This document shows, one piece after another, positions 1 to 10,643 of a stretch of 64,000 bases of DNA. A program made the translations under genes and the position numbers. The notes under the pieces are model-generated. The model had not been told where the DNA came from, searched no databases, and was given only the letters and a program-made list of their open reading frames with translations. Positions within the stretch are counted from its first letter, which is position 1, and each line of letters begins with the position of its first letter. Source of the DNA: Myoxocephalus aenaeus (Eukaryota > Chordata > Actinopteri > Perciformes > Cottidae); contig JBAMJR010000082.1 in the NCBI GenBank assembly GCA_038501785.1, forward strand, positions 93,501 through 157,500, read 5' to 3'.

Positions 1-1140
1 GTGTGTTCCCTCTGTCTGTGGAGAGAGTTGAGAAGCATCCCTTTAATTTGGGTCTATAATTGAATTTGGCCCACGGGCTTGCCATACTCTTCTGAGAGAT
101 GGCAGCGGATGAGAAGGGGATGAAAAGAAGTGGCAGAGGGAAGGAGGAGAGGGGGCAGGAGAGGAGAGGAGGAAACAGGAGGTGGCATATGAGGGGGGAG
201 GGGGGTATAAACGTACAGATGTAAGGAAAGGGAGCTGGAGGAGGACTCAGTCATCTGTGAGACTTCATAAGGACTGTGTGCACGGCCGAGTGGCTGCCAG
301 TCGAGTCAATATGACATATGAATATTGCAGGAGCCATTCTCTCCCCTCCTGCCCTCCTCAATTATTAATGTCTGGCTCAGAGTTGGCTCAACTTTTCCTC
401 TTCTCCACAAACAAGCGAGGCCCACAGACAGATGGAGAAAAAGACGTAAAACACTGGGGGAGGGGCTTAATAATGGCAGACATGTACGGCCCGGTATTCA
501 GGGAGACGAGGTTAATCGACTCGTGCGCGATGATTTATTTCGGCAAGCGAAATTGGCAAAAAATACGAGGTCAATACCAACAGGCACAAAGGCCTCACGC
601 TCATCACAAGCTCCCGCAGGAACGCGGTTATTGTAAATTTCGATATGCGAGGCTGAGCACAGCGTTCTCGATTCCTGCATATCTGTGTAAAATTGGTATT
701 TTTCTCCAAAGGAAAAATAATAAAAAACGTCCATCATACGCTGAGATGTGCTCTGGAAGATTGAGGAGCAGCAGGTCATTGTGGCTCAAGGCAACGTGTT
801 TGATATCAAGACGTCTGCCGTGCTGCAAGTCCACTGATGCGTTGATGTTGAATATTGTTGAAGGGTGTGAAAGAAACTATACAGCTCGTGGCCTTTATGA
901 ACTTCAACACTGTGAAGTCATGTAAGGAGGGAGGACGTCCGGTTCATAAAGAGTTTGGTTCAAGATGGAGGGCACTATTATAGTACGGTTCACTCTTTAA
1001 ACTAATTTGGTTGGAGGATATATCGTCCCAGTAATAATTGCGATATGGTCATTTTAAGAGCATTTCATGCCACTGGTAAAAGTATGATGTAATAATGAAA
1101 GTACACTCTTTTAAGAGCAATAGGAGAGTGACATAGGGAC
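1..1140. other. unique sequence, no gene recognised
   Basis: Purine-rich opening (about 110-240), then mixed-complexity sequence. A long frame is open on the + strand from 182 to 925, but its first codon is GTG; the first in-frame ATG is at 311, giving about 204 residues. The predicted protein has no motif, signal peptide or repeat that I recognise. The stretch about 480-760 has even base composition and no repeats and could be a conserved non-coding element. Confidence 0.5.
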
Positions 1141-1147
1141 GCTGTAT

Positions 1148-2405
1148 ACGGCTCTGGCTGCAACCTGTCAATCACCTTGTAGCCCCGCCCCTAACGCATC
1201 CCCTGCTTTATGGTCTGTTTGACTCTAAATGAGCATAATTTACTAAATGAACATCATGCTGTATTGAAGAAGACTTGAAACTAGAGATTGAGACATAAAC
1301 TCATGTTTACAATGTTTACTGAGGGAATACATCAAGAGAGAAGTAGAGTCATTTATATAGACTTCTATACAACCAGAGGAGTCACCCCCTGGTGGTCAGG
1401 AGAGAGAATGCAGCTTTAACACATGAAGCATATACTTCTATACAACCAGAGGAGTCAGGAGAGAGAATGCAGCTTTAACATATGAAGCATATACTTCTAT
1501 ACAACCAGAGGAGTCAGGAGAGAGAATGCAGCTTTAACATATGAAGCATATACTTCTATACAACCAGAGGAGTCAGGAGAGAGAATGCAGCTTTAACATA
1601 TGAAGCATATACTTCTATACAACCAGAGGAGTCAGGAGAGAGAATGCAGCTTTAACATATGAAGCATATACTTCTATACAACCAGAAGAGTCGCCCCCTG
1701 GTGGTCAGGAGAGAGAATGCATCTTTAACACATGAAGCATATACTTCTATACAACCAGAGGAGTCAGGAGAGAGAATGCAGCTTTAACATATGAAGCATA
1801 GACTTCTATACAACCAGAGGAGTCAGGAGAGAGAATGCAGCTTTAACATATGAAGCATATACTTCTATACAACCAGAGGAGTCGCCCCCTGGTGGTCAGG
1901 AGAGAGAATGCATCTTTAACACATGAAGCATATACTTCTATACAACCAGAGGAGTCGGCCCCTGGTGGTTAGTAGAGAGAATGCAGCTTTAACACATGAA
2001 GTATATACTTCTATACAACCAGAGGAGCCACCCCCTGGTGGTTAGTAGAGAGAATGCAGCTTTAACACATGAAGTATATACTTCTATACAACCAGAGGAG
2101 CCACCCCCTGGTGGTTAGTAGAGAGAATGCAGCTTTAACAAATTACGCATATACTTCTATACAACCAGAGGAGTCACCCCCTGGTGGTCAGGAGAGAGAA
2201 TGCAGCTTTAACACATGAAGTATATACTTCTACACAACCAGAGGAGCCACCCCCTGGTGGTTAGTAGAGAGAATGCAGCTTTAACAAATTACGCATATAC
2301 TTCTATACAACCAGAGGAGTCACCCCCTGGTGGTCAGGAGAGAGAATGCAGGTTTAAGTCACTTCCACATAGGTTTCACTTTTCAGAACCGGAAGTTGCC
2401 GCCTG
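1148..2405 (+). repeat. dispersed teleost-type repeat, copy 1 (with expanded core)
   Basis: Shares a long left arm with the copies near 8.8, 42.2 and 53.0 kb: the 'CTGTCAATCAC' and 'GCCCCGCCC' motifs, then 'TTTATGGTCTG', then a segment ending in 'GTTTACTGAGGGAATACATC'. It ends with 'TTTTCAGAACCGGAAGTTGCC' also seen, slightly altered, in copies 2 and 3. I know this as an abundant teleost interspersed repeat but cannot name its class. There is no coding capacity. The centre is expanded into a tandem array, listed separately. Confidence 0.8.
1361..2371 (+). repeat. 15-unit 73/59-bp tandem array inside the dispersed repeat
   Basis: Units begin with ACTTCTATACAACCAG at 1361, 1434, 1493, 1552, 1611, 1670, 1743, 1802, 1861, 1934, 2007, 2080, 2153, 2226 and 2299. 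Spacing is 73 or 59 bp. The 59-bp form lacks exactly 14 bp around CCCCCTGGTGGT, which is bounded by short GTCA direct repeats, as expected from slippage. Units from 2080 form a 146-bp higher-order pair, recognised by the AAATTACGCATAT variant and the TTAGTAGAG variant. The short frame across 2215-2421 is a by-product. Confidence 0.93.
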
Positions 2406-2958
2406 TAATCACAGCGGTTAATATCGAGGTCGGCAAAAGAGGAGATTGTGTCCATATATATTGTGCGATAACGTAATCTTTGTGACAGGCCTGCTCATGT
2501 GAGATGTCTATAGTTCCCATGGTTCATGTGTTTCTAATATAATATGTCAATTGGCCAATAAGGGGACCAAGTCATGCTGAGTCAGCGGTGCAACAGGTGT
2601 ATGTGCATAAACCTGAGAGTTACGTTCAGCAGCTTTAATTGGCTGCAGCTGATCCCTGTCAGCGAGAGTGGAATGACTCAGTCCACCTGCGTGTTACTGG
2701 CTACACTGGTGATGCTACTGGCTACACTGGTGATGTCACGCCGGCTGGAGGATAACCATTCAAATGGCCGTTAACTCGCGTCCTTTCCAATTTGCGTCGA
2801 GTGTTATTTTAAAGGCATTAAAGCGCGACATTAAACCTGAGTGTCACATTGGATGTGCGAGAGCCGATAACCTTCTATGTAATGCATTAAAGTTTTGGAA
2901 AGGTCACGGCGGCTACAGTATGGCTCGTGTTGACCTCAGTGGCAGGCGGAGAAGGTGG

Positions 2959-2960
<2 letters not shown>
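2406..2960. other. unique sequence
   Basis: No gene recognised. It contains a small two-copy 21-bp tandem near 2690-2735 (CTACTGGCTACACTGGTGAT). The rest is mixed composition, and 2750-2930 could be a conserved non-coding segment. Confidence 0.4.

Positions 2961-2997
<37 letters not shown>
2961..2997. repeat. (GT)n microsatellite
   Basis: Pure GT run of about 37 bp. Confidence 0.98.
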
Positions 2998-2999
<2 letters not shown>

Positions 3000-3138
3000 G
3001 ACCGCAGGGTGAGCTAGGTCAGTGTGCTTGACGGGGGTGTCGGCAGGACGTCTGCTCCGTAACAGGGTGACCAGGGCGATTCGCCCCAGCTGGGTATGAG
3101 AACTCAGAGAGTGGATGTCAAGGTCTCCCCGTGCTATT

Positions 3139-3140
<2 letters not shown>

Positions 3141-3209
<69 letters not shown>
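3141..3209. repeat. (AC)n microsatellite
   Basis: About 69 bp of AC. It lies about 95 bp from a GT run of opposite sense, so the two together form an inverted dinucleotide pair. Confidence 0.98.
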
Positions 3210-3212
<3 letters not shown>

Positions 3213-3299
3213 CTGTGTTTTGAATGTTGACCTTGTTGGGCTGACGGTTAGCAGGAGCAACACCTCTCCTTGGCAGCATCATCTGTTTGCTTAGAGCAC

Positions 3300-3303
<4 letters not shown>

Positions 3304-3351
<48 letters not shown>
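3304..3351. repeat. (GT)n microsatellite
   Basis: About 48 bp of GT, complementary to the AC run to its left. Confidence 0.98.
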
Positions 3352-3352
<1 letters not shown>

Positions 3353-5129
3353 CTGCACTTTCCTGTGTAGTTTTTTTGGTTGAACTCCCATTGGGCTCTG
3401 TGATTCATCCCTTCCATACCCACAAGTTGAGGAATGGATAAAGAAAGAGGAAGAAAGAGGGAAAAAAGCAACAGTGGTTTTTTTCTCGTTGTTTTTTCCG
3501 GCCGTAGGCTCGGAGAGGATGTCGGAGGAAGCTCGGAGAGATCCAATCAATCCGCTCTTTTGAACCGGGCTGACAAGCAACATTGTGGAGTTGCATGTAT
3601 ATGCAGGCATAGTTTTTGGACGTGCACAGTCACGAGATCAGACCCTAGCTGTGAACACCCAGAGTCCACCTGCGAGTGTGTTTTGGTTCCTGAGTGAAGA
3701 TGAGCGCTGGCTCGACGTCTTCATCAGCTCGAGAGGCGACGTGCAGACACAAGTGTTAGACAGCGTTCTGTTTACTAAAGAGTACATCCCTCATGTCCTC
3801 GTAGATGGGATAGTAAAACAATAATAGCCTTAGTTTAGTTATATATTAGGGAAAAAGTTGTTTTATATTCTGCAGTTTTACCTTCACTGTGTTAAAATGT
3901 GGATACAAGTATGCGTATATACTGTACGAATGTCTATGTGCTGACATTCAGCATGGCTACTGTGTGTGTGTGTGTGTGTATGTGTGTGTGTGTTGCAGCA
4001 GCTCTTGTAGCAGTGATTGACGAGGAGCTGTGAGTGTGCAGTAGGAGCAGAGCTCAACTCCATCTGACTGATCTGTAAATATTCCCTCTTTCTGCTGCCT
4101 CAGCGGTCTCTGCTGGAGCACAGCACATGGATCACATTGGCAGGGTGTGTGTGTGTGTGTGTGTGTGTGGGGGGGGGATAACAAGTAGAGGCAGGGAGAA
4201 AGTGTGGGGAAGTGGAGTGTTAGAAAGAGAGCGAGAGGAGTGGGGCTGCAGAGTTCTCTTCATCAGAGCTGCAACATTGGGTCCTGGGGCCCTGCTGGGC
4301 CGGAGCCAGAACCACACAGCAGCAAACCCATAGGATCGACTCCCTCTGTTGTTCTCTGACTCCGGGCCTCTCCGTCCCGCTTCCCCGTGTCCCCTTCTCA
4401 ACCCAGCAGCCTCGCTGAGGATAATGCGCAAAGAGGAGACGGATGAACGAGAAGGAAAGCTCGGAGACGGAGACCCAGAAACGAGGGGCGCTTCATCAAA
4501 AAGTCATTAAGTCGGACTTCAAAATCAAAAATAAACTCAATGCAGGTGAAGAGTGCGTCCCCGCCCACGCCGCCCCGAGACGTAAATCTCCAATCGCATC
4601 GCGGGGCCCTTTTATTGACGAGCAATTAGGCTTCACGTCGAACCTACGTTTAGCTTTTCCAGGCACTCAAACTCTTTTATTTGGCACTTTAAGAAGTGTA
4701 ACAACTCTTGTGACCTCCGCGCGACCTCCAAGGACGGGACGAGATTAAACGGCCTAAATTGTTCCGCCTTTGTACCAGATAACGTGCGCCTCATCCTCCC
4801 TCTCTTGCTCAACTGTCTCCAGTGCATGAAAACATCTCATTCCTTTTGAATTCAACGTACAGAGAGACAAAAGTTGACCTTTTTGCTTTATTCGACAGGG
4901 GACTAAAACCAAGACGGGGGCAAATACAGACTGGGTGAGAAAAAGTAAAACGGAAAACCAAACGGGTAGAAAAAGAGCGAGACAGGCGAGGTCTTACGTG
5001 TGCCGGCGAGAAGCGACGCGCTCGGCTTCAGACGAAACGGGACGCGTCGATGTTAAAGGCCGCCGCCGCCGCCGCAGTGGAGCGCTGCTGGGTAATTTGC
5101 GAAAGTAAAAGGACATTTTAGTCATGACC
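3352..5129. other. unique sequence with small GT runs
   Basis: No gene recognised. Short GT runs lie at 3961-3993 and 4144-4168, the second followed by eight G. A frame of 101 codons at 4443-4748 has no recognisable domain. Across 4490-4800 the sequence is complex and includes TTTTATTG (about 4609-4616) and CAATTAGG (4623-4630), the latter a homeodomain-type AATTA core. This would fit a non-coding regulatory element but does not prove it. Confidence 0.4.
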
Positions 5130-5152
5130 TTTTTTTTTTTTTTTTTTTTTTT
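5130..5152. repeat. poly-T tract
   Basis: Run of 23 T. It may be the poly-A of an old minus-strand retro-insertion, but no flanking body or target duplication is recognisable. Confidence 0.9.
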
Positions 5153-5205
5153 ATGAATCTATTTCTTTTTTAGACGTTTCCCTTTCCCGACGCACGAATG
5201 CTCCG

Positions 5206-5206
<1 letters not shown>

Positions 5207-5255
<49 letters not shown>
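5207..5255. repeat. (CA)n microsatellite
   Basis: About 49 bp of CA. Confidence 0.98.
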
Positions 5256-5258
<3 letters not shown>

Positions 5259-6837
5259 TTCACATTCCGAGTGTTTCCGGGCGGAACTAAAATCTTTTAA
5301 AGCCACTTTGCGAGGTCGGTCCACTAGCTAATTCCATTCAGTGTGAAATGAAATCGTGAGCCGCTGCGCGGCGCGTCCCCGTCTGGATCCGGAGGCCTGC
5401 AGCTTCTTGAAAGGAGGATTTTAAAGAGAGCAAAGGTTTGACACAAAGTGGCTTTGTTGATTGCGTGAAATTAGGTCCTGCACATGGGCTTTTTACACTC
5501 TTACGCAATACCCCCGTTCTCCCTCTTATATAAAGCCTGCAAGCGCGTCCATTACTCTTTTGACAGAAGCATATGACAATAGCTTCGTGTGCGGTAATAT
5601 GATTACATTACCACGGGGGGGAACGGAGCCAGTCGCTCCCAGAAAGCTTGAATCAAACGGGGCCGCTCTCACACGGACACGAGTTAAACGTCTATTTACG
5701 CGCTTACGACTTCTCCTTTTGGGCACTTTTTCCCCTCCGTTTGTGCCTGCTCTCCGGTCAGTTCTTGGGGCCCAAATGCAGGGCAGCCACCGTCTTTGTT
5801 GGCAACATCTCCTCCTGTCACGATATGACGCTGTGCACAATGTGTGCAGAGCTCTTGTGTCTCTTCCTGAACGGGTTTACAGGTGCACCACACCCTCTGG
5901 AGTGCCTTTTTTTGTGTGTGTCCTAGTTCAAAACTGCCTTTGAGCTTGAGTATTTTCCTCATGCTCGGGTTGAAAAGAGGCTGTCAAGAATCCCATCTAA
6001 AGATTACTGCCGCGGCAGATCCAGACTGACACTACTCTCCGTGGATATTATACAAAACACTCCGGGACACGCTGTACGGAAACCATCAAAGGGACGCAGG
6101 CGGCTTGATGCAGAGCCATCCAGCTGTCACATTTTATATTTAGGACCTTTTTAAATCACTTGCATGAAATTGCAAGTATAGACGTACAAATTTACAATCA
6201 AACATTAAGGAATGGAAGATGCCGAATGTTAACAGACTAAAAAAAAAAAAACCTCACATGTTGATTATTCTTTGCTATACTTTTAATTCCATGTATAGTT
6301 TGCACTCAACACGTTTAACCACGAGCCGCTGCTTTGTTATTTCTGCCCTCTTTTGTTCCTTTGCCGTTTCCTGATATTTGCTGACGCAACGACCCAGTTT
6401 AGCCACGGGCGTCATTAAAGTTTAATATCGGGGAAATTACCTTCTTAGTTTTGCAGTTGTTTGTGGTTTCACTTCGGTAACGCAGCGTTAAGTCAGCGTT
6501 CTCCAGACATGTCACCGACAGTGTCAACCGAGTCGAGAGCGAACGCAAAGCGGGGGTTTCATTCATACCGGAGCTTCCAGTTTGTTTCTCTGTCTGCATG
6601 ACAGACAGGCTGCTGTTGTGTTGTGTTGTGTCGTGTTGTGTGATTCTGCAGCAGCACCATTCTCAGGCGCACAACAGAGCTTAATACCGTGAGGCCGTCT
6701 CCGGTTGGACTTTACGTCCTTATCAGGTTTCTCTGTTCAGGTTTTATTGACGTGTTGTACAGTGAATGTGTCGTGCTGCAACGGATTATAAAACGTACGG
6801 GTTTGGATTGGATGCTTTTTTTTTCTTCTTTTTTTTC
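5256..6837. other. unique sequence, candidate regulatory stretch 5455-5640
   Basis: Frames of 88-160 codons overlap at 5461-5962 on both strands, but none resembles a known protein and they contradict one another. A TATA-like TATATAAAG sits at 5527-5535 followed by GC-rich sequence. With no downstream gene visible I treat it as possible non-coding regulatory sequence only. A (TTGTG)n-like tract lies at about 6614-6640. Confidence 0.35.
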
Positions 6838-7480
6838 TGTTGCAATCATTGATGATCCATATTGGCAATCATTGATGATCCATATTGGCAGATACAGATC
6901 TATGTTTGGATCCGTTAAAGCAGCTGCTCTACAAGACTTCAGATGATTATTTATCACCACCGTCCCAAAAATGATTTCACCTGCTCTGAAGTCGGTGTAA
7001 CCCATTTCAAAAACATGTTATATTTGTTATATTCATCTATATTTTATAATAATAATAATAACTTTATTTATATAGCACCTTTAAAAACAAAGTTCACAAA
7101 GCGCTCCACATAGAAGCAAAGAAGACATAACCTAAATATCGGTAAACACAAAGGACCATAAGCAATGAATACTACAATAATCAACACAGACAAATAAATA
7201 AAATATACAAACTAAACCAGGGGAACAAAAGAACAGCATAATAGATCATAAAAGGACGACATCACTTAAAAGCAATTCTATAAAAATGGGTTTTAAGAAG
7301 TGATTTAAAAGAAGTTATTGATTCTGCCAGCCTTATCTCCTCCGGTAGGTTGTTCCAAATTGTTATTAGGCAATACAAGATTGTATTTTTTGTTGTCATT
7401 AGTAGTTTTGACAATGCATTATGTATTATTAATATATTAGAAGCTGCTTAGAGCTAGGAGGATAAACAGGTCATAATTCA
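6838..7480 (+). repeat. old dispersed repeat, copy 1, interrupted by a LINE-like tail
   Basis: Parts 6838-7046 and about 7367-7480 align with 14125-14216 plus 15038-15290. Shared landmarks are TTGATGATCC, 'CACCGTCCCAAAAAT', 'GCTCTGAAGTC' and 'AAAGATTGTAT'/'CAAGATTGTAT'. A 20-odd-bp internal direct duplication ('CAATCATTGATGATCCATAT') lies at 6844-6889. No coding capacity; element class unknown. Confidence 0.75.
7047..7366 (-). mobile_element. non-LTR (LINE-like) 3' tail insertion, copy 1
   Basis: Starts on the + strand with (AAT)n, followed by 'CTTTATTTATATAGCACC' and an 'AAAGCGCT' segment. Read on the minus strand it ends in a trinucleotide microsatellite, as CR1/L2/Rex-type non-LTR elements do. 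Related tails lie at 12207 and 62430. It splits the old repeat in which it sits, so it is the younger of the two. No coding part remains. The LINE attribution is inference from the tail structure. Confidence 0.65.
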
Positions 7481-7810
7481 GCTTTAATATAAATTTTTTA
7501 TATTGCTGTGAAAACATCTGGATTTATTCAAGTTCCTCACAGAAGCTACATTTTACAAGAATACATACGATAACGTTATAATTTACCTTCGCTCAAAACA
7601 GAGCCTGAAGGCATCTCAATGCAACTGAATGGAACCGCCGGACGTTAGCTGTTAGCGATGGTGCTAACGGGGAGAGAGAGAGAGAGAGAGACTCTCATAT
7701 TGACCCCAAGTTGTCCTTGTAATTAACAGATAACCTTTAATGAGGCATTGGCCCCACGAGCCCTAATCGCGGAAATGTCACATTCATCCTGCGCCTACAC
7801 ATGCATGCAT

Positions 7811-7851
<41 letters not shown>

Positions 7852-8181
7852 GTGGAGAATGTGTTAAAAGTGTCCTGTCATGCCATAAATGTCATCCGAC
7901 TGTAACGTTCAGGCGCCTCAGACGGATGGTGTGGGTGTGCTGGGGCTGCTGGGAAAGATCAGCCTGTCGCTGCGTGTTGTCGTCTGGCGGCGAGAAGAAC
8001 GGCGATCCGAGCGCACGAACACACGACTTTAATCTGATGACAGGTTTGATTGAATCAAGCGGAATCCGTTCCACGCGGTAAAGATCAGATTATTAAAACG
8101 GTTTCCCCTCCCCTGAGAAAACGTTGTCACAACCATTTCGTTGATGTGGAAAGTGGGAAACGCTCTATAGACGGGTAAAGC
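7481..8181. other. unique sequence with GA and CA runs
   Basis: No gene recognised. A (GA)n run lies at 7673-7690 and a (CA)n run at 7812-7848. Confidence 0.5.
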
Positions 8182-8208
8182 GGGGGGGGGGGGGGGGGGG
8201 GGGGGGGG
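8182..8208 (+). repeat. poly-G tract, 27 bases
   Basis: Uninterrupted run of 27 G; a similar run occurs at 59648. Such tracts are rare, can form G-quadruplexes, and are often wrong in length in assemblies. Confidence 0.95.
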
Positions 8209-8785
8209 ATTCAAACCCAACAGGCGCCGGGGGCCTCTTGAAAGAACATTTTTACTTTTCTTATCCTGACTTTCTCTTCAGATAACGCGCTGAACGCCAC
8301 CTGTGCATTTACAGCCGCACTTATCATGAGAATTATGAATTAAACGTCCAGTACCATCGTATAATGCTTCACTACCTGCCTCCATTTTTCCTATATTGAA
8401 GTCCTGCTTTTGGAGATCCATAAGGGAAAGTTTATACTTTCTTTTATTTCTTTTTTTACAGCGTCAGCAGCCGAATTAAACGAGTAAAGGAATGGGGGAA
8501 AAATCACGAGTGCTGTTAGTGCCGTGTCACATGGAGGCGATCGACAGGAGTTGTTTTGCAGTTTGAGATATTGTTAATATTGTTAATAATGTTAATATTG
8601 TTGTTGCACAATGTCATCAATAGCCAATTTAGATAAATGGTGTTATTGTAAGGCTAAATGAACACATTTAGAATAATATTGGCCTATAATTAAAAGATTG
8701 CAGAGTCAAACAAGATAACGATGATTTTAACGATGATTTGTGCGACCAGTGAACAGAAGTGACCACGTTTGGAATGCGGATGACG
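8209..8785. other. unique sequence
   Basis: No gene recognised. About 8255-8365 is complex sequence that may be conserved non-coding. About 8565-8605 holds short imperfect TTGTTAATA repeats. Confidence 0.4.
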
Positions 8786-9318
8786 TCGTATACGCCTCTG
8801 GTAGCGACCTGTCAATCACAATAAGCCCCGCCCTAAAGCTTACGCCGCTTTATGGTCTGTTTGACTCTAAATGAGCATAATTTACTAAATGAACATCATG
8901 CTGTATTGAAGAAGACTTGAAACTAGAGATTGAGACATAAACTCATGTTTACAATGTTTACTGAGGGAATACATCAAGAGAGAAGTAGAGTCATTTATAT
9001 AGACTTCTATACAACTAGAGGAGTCACCCCCTGGTGGTCAGGAGAGAGAATGCAGCTTTAACACATGAAGCATAGACTTCTATACAACCAGAGGAGTTGC
9101 CCCCTGGTGGCCAGGAGAGAGAATGCAGCTTTAACACATGAAGCATAGACTTCTATACAACCAGAGGAGTTGCCCCCTGGTGGCCAGGAGAGAGAATGCA
9201 GCTTCAACACATGAAGCATATACTTCTATACAACCAGATGAGTTGCCCCCTGGTGGCCAGGAGAGAGAATGCAGCTTTAACACATTCTCTTTTCAGAATC
9301 GGAGGTTGCCGCCTGGTT
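8786..9318 (+). repeat. dispersed teleost-type repeat, copy 2 (four core units)
   Basis: Same left arm as copy 1, and right end 'TTTTCAGAATCGGAGGTTGCC' minus one base match. Core units start at 9003, 9076, 9149 and 9222, each 73 bp; all keep the 14-bp CCCCCTGGTGG block that is lost in half of copy 1. Confidence 0.88.
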
Positions 9319-9642
9319 TGTACCGAAGGGAAAATTTGAAATACGAGAAAATTGTTGAATGCAGCAGGTTCTCTTCAGTCACTTGTACATGCCACATAAG
9401 AAATCATTTGTTTGTACGAGTGGTTCTTGCGCGAGGCCCAATCTGTTGCCTCTCTTCTCCGCCCTCACAGCTTCCCTTCACTCTCTTTTCTACACTTTCT
9501 CTCCCTCTCCATCCGCTTCCTGCCTGCTTCCTCTCTGGCCTCTCTTTAGGAGCACAAACAACTTCCTCTGACAGTCCATTTACAGAGAGCTAGATTGATG
9601 TGTGTGAGGTGCATCTGCAGAGATGTACACCACAAAGAGGAA
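9319..9642. other. unique, pyrimidine-rich sequence
   Basis: No gene recognised. About 9440-9550 is CT-rich. Confidence 0.4.

Positions 9643-9690
<48 letters not shown>
9643..9690. repeat. (AC)n microsatellite
   Basis: About 48 bp of AC. Confidence 0.98.
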
Positions 9691-9693
<3 letters not shown>

Positions 9694-10228
9694 CATCTCA
9701 TGTCCGGCCACACATCCATCAGGGAGCTGTTGTTTGTAAGGAGGTTAACCTCCGGCCTGGATGTGGTCTCTGAGTTGAGCTTTTTAGCTGTCATTTTCTT
9801 ATTGGGCCTTAATAGATTTTCCAGGTTTTGGCTGAAAGCCCCCCAACAGAAACAATAAACTCTCACCTGACGGGTCTGCGGGGCTATCGCGATCGTCTCC
9901 CGGGGACCGAAATGCGGATTTGATTTTAAATACCCATGAATATTATAATGGGAATTAATGCGATGAAGTATTTGCCAGGATTTTGAAGAGGCGAGATAGG
10001 CTTTCAAAGAGTGACATTCAATAAATGCCTCTCGAAAGATACTGATCCTAATACAGTACGTACACATTGCATTGCACGTTATAGTATGTGGACGTTAAAT
10101 GCTGGCTTTTCATTGGCTCTCAGCGAGGAGTGAGGCTCATCGTTTGAGTGTCATTTCACTGTAAATCTGTTTAGAAGTTAGAACTGTCAACTTGCATCAA
10201 GCGGATACATGACGGCCTCTGAATCTTG
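9691..10228. other. unique sequence, possible conserved non-coding element
   Basis: About 9740-10035 is repeat-free and complex, with AT-rich patches such as 'CCATGAATATTATAATGGGA'. The 173-codon minus-strand frame across here runs into the CA array and is not a credible gene. Confidence 0.35.
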
Positions 10229-10282
<54 letters not shown>

Positions 10283-10283
10283 G
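10229..10283. repeat. (GT)n microsatellite, interrupted
   Basis: GT run broken by one TTTGT near 10256. Confidence 0.97.
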
Positions 10284-10388
10284 GGGCTTTGCGGGCCGTT
10301 CTGCACTGCAGCCTAATGCAGAGACGTACTCATGTACTATATCGGTCGCCTCTCTCTCTCTGTTTGTGTGTGTGTGAGAGAGAGCGTT

Positions 10389-10393
<5 letters not shown>

Positions 10394-10463
<70 letters not shown>
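10394..10463. repeat. (GT)n microsatellite
   Basis: About 70 bp of GT. It is followed about 100 bp later by CA in the opposite sense. Confidence 0.98.
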
Positions 10464-10465
<2 letters not shown>

Positions 10466-10564
10466 TCATCTCAGATTCAGACAATGAGAGAAAGTCATGG
10501 AGGCGTGACGAGAGCTCAAGTTGCAGGGGGAATATCTATGTGATTGTGTCTGTTCGTACATCTT

Positions 10565-10565
<1 letters not shown>

Positions 10566-10640
<75 letters not shown>
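10566..10640. repeat. (CA)n microsatellite
   Basis: About 75 bp of CA, complementary to the preceding GT run, so this pair could fold into a long hairpin. Confidence 0.98.

Positions 10641-10643
<3 letters not shown>

Noticed and set aside
1361..2371. Regular repeat array that might suggest a CRISPR
   Set aside because: There are no unique spacers: the whole 59/73-bp unit repeats, and the rest of the window is vertebrate-type DNA.
5130..5152. Poly-T as the tail of a processed pseudogene
   Set aside because: No gene-like sequence or target duplication lies beside it.
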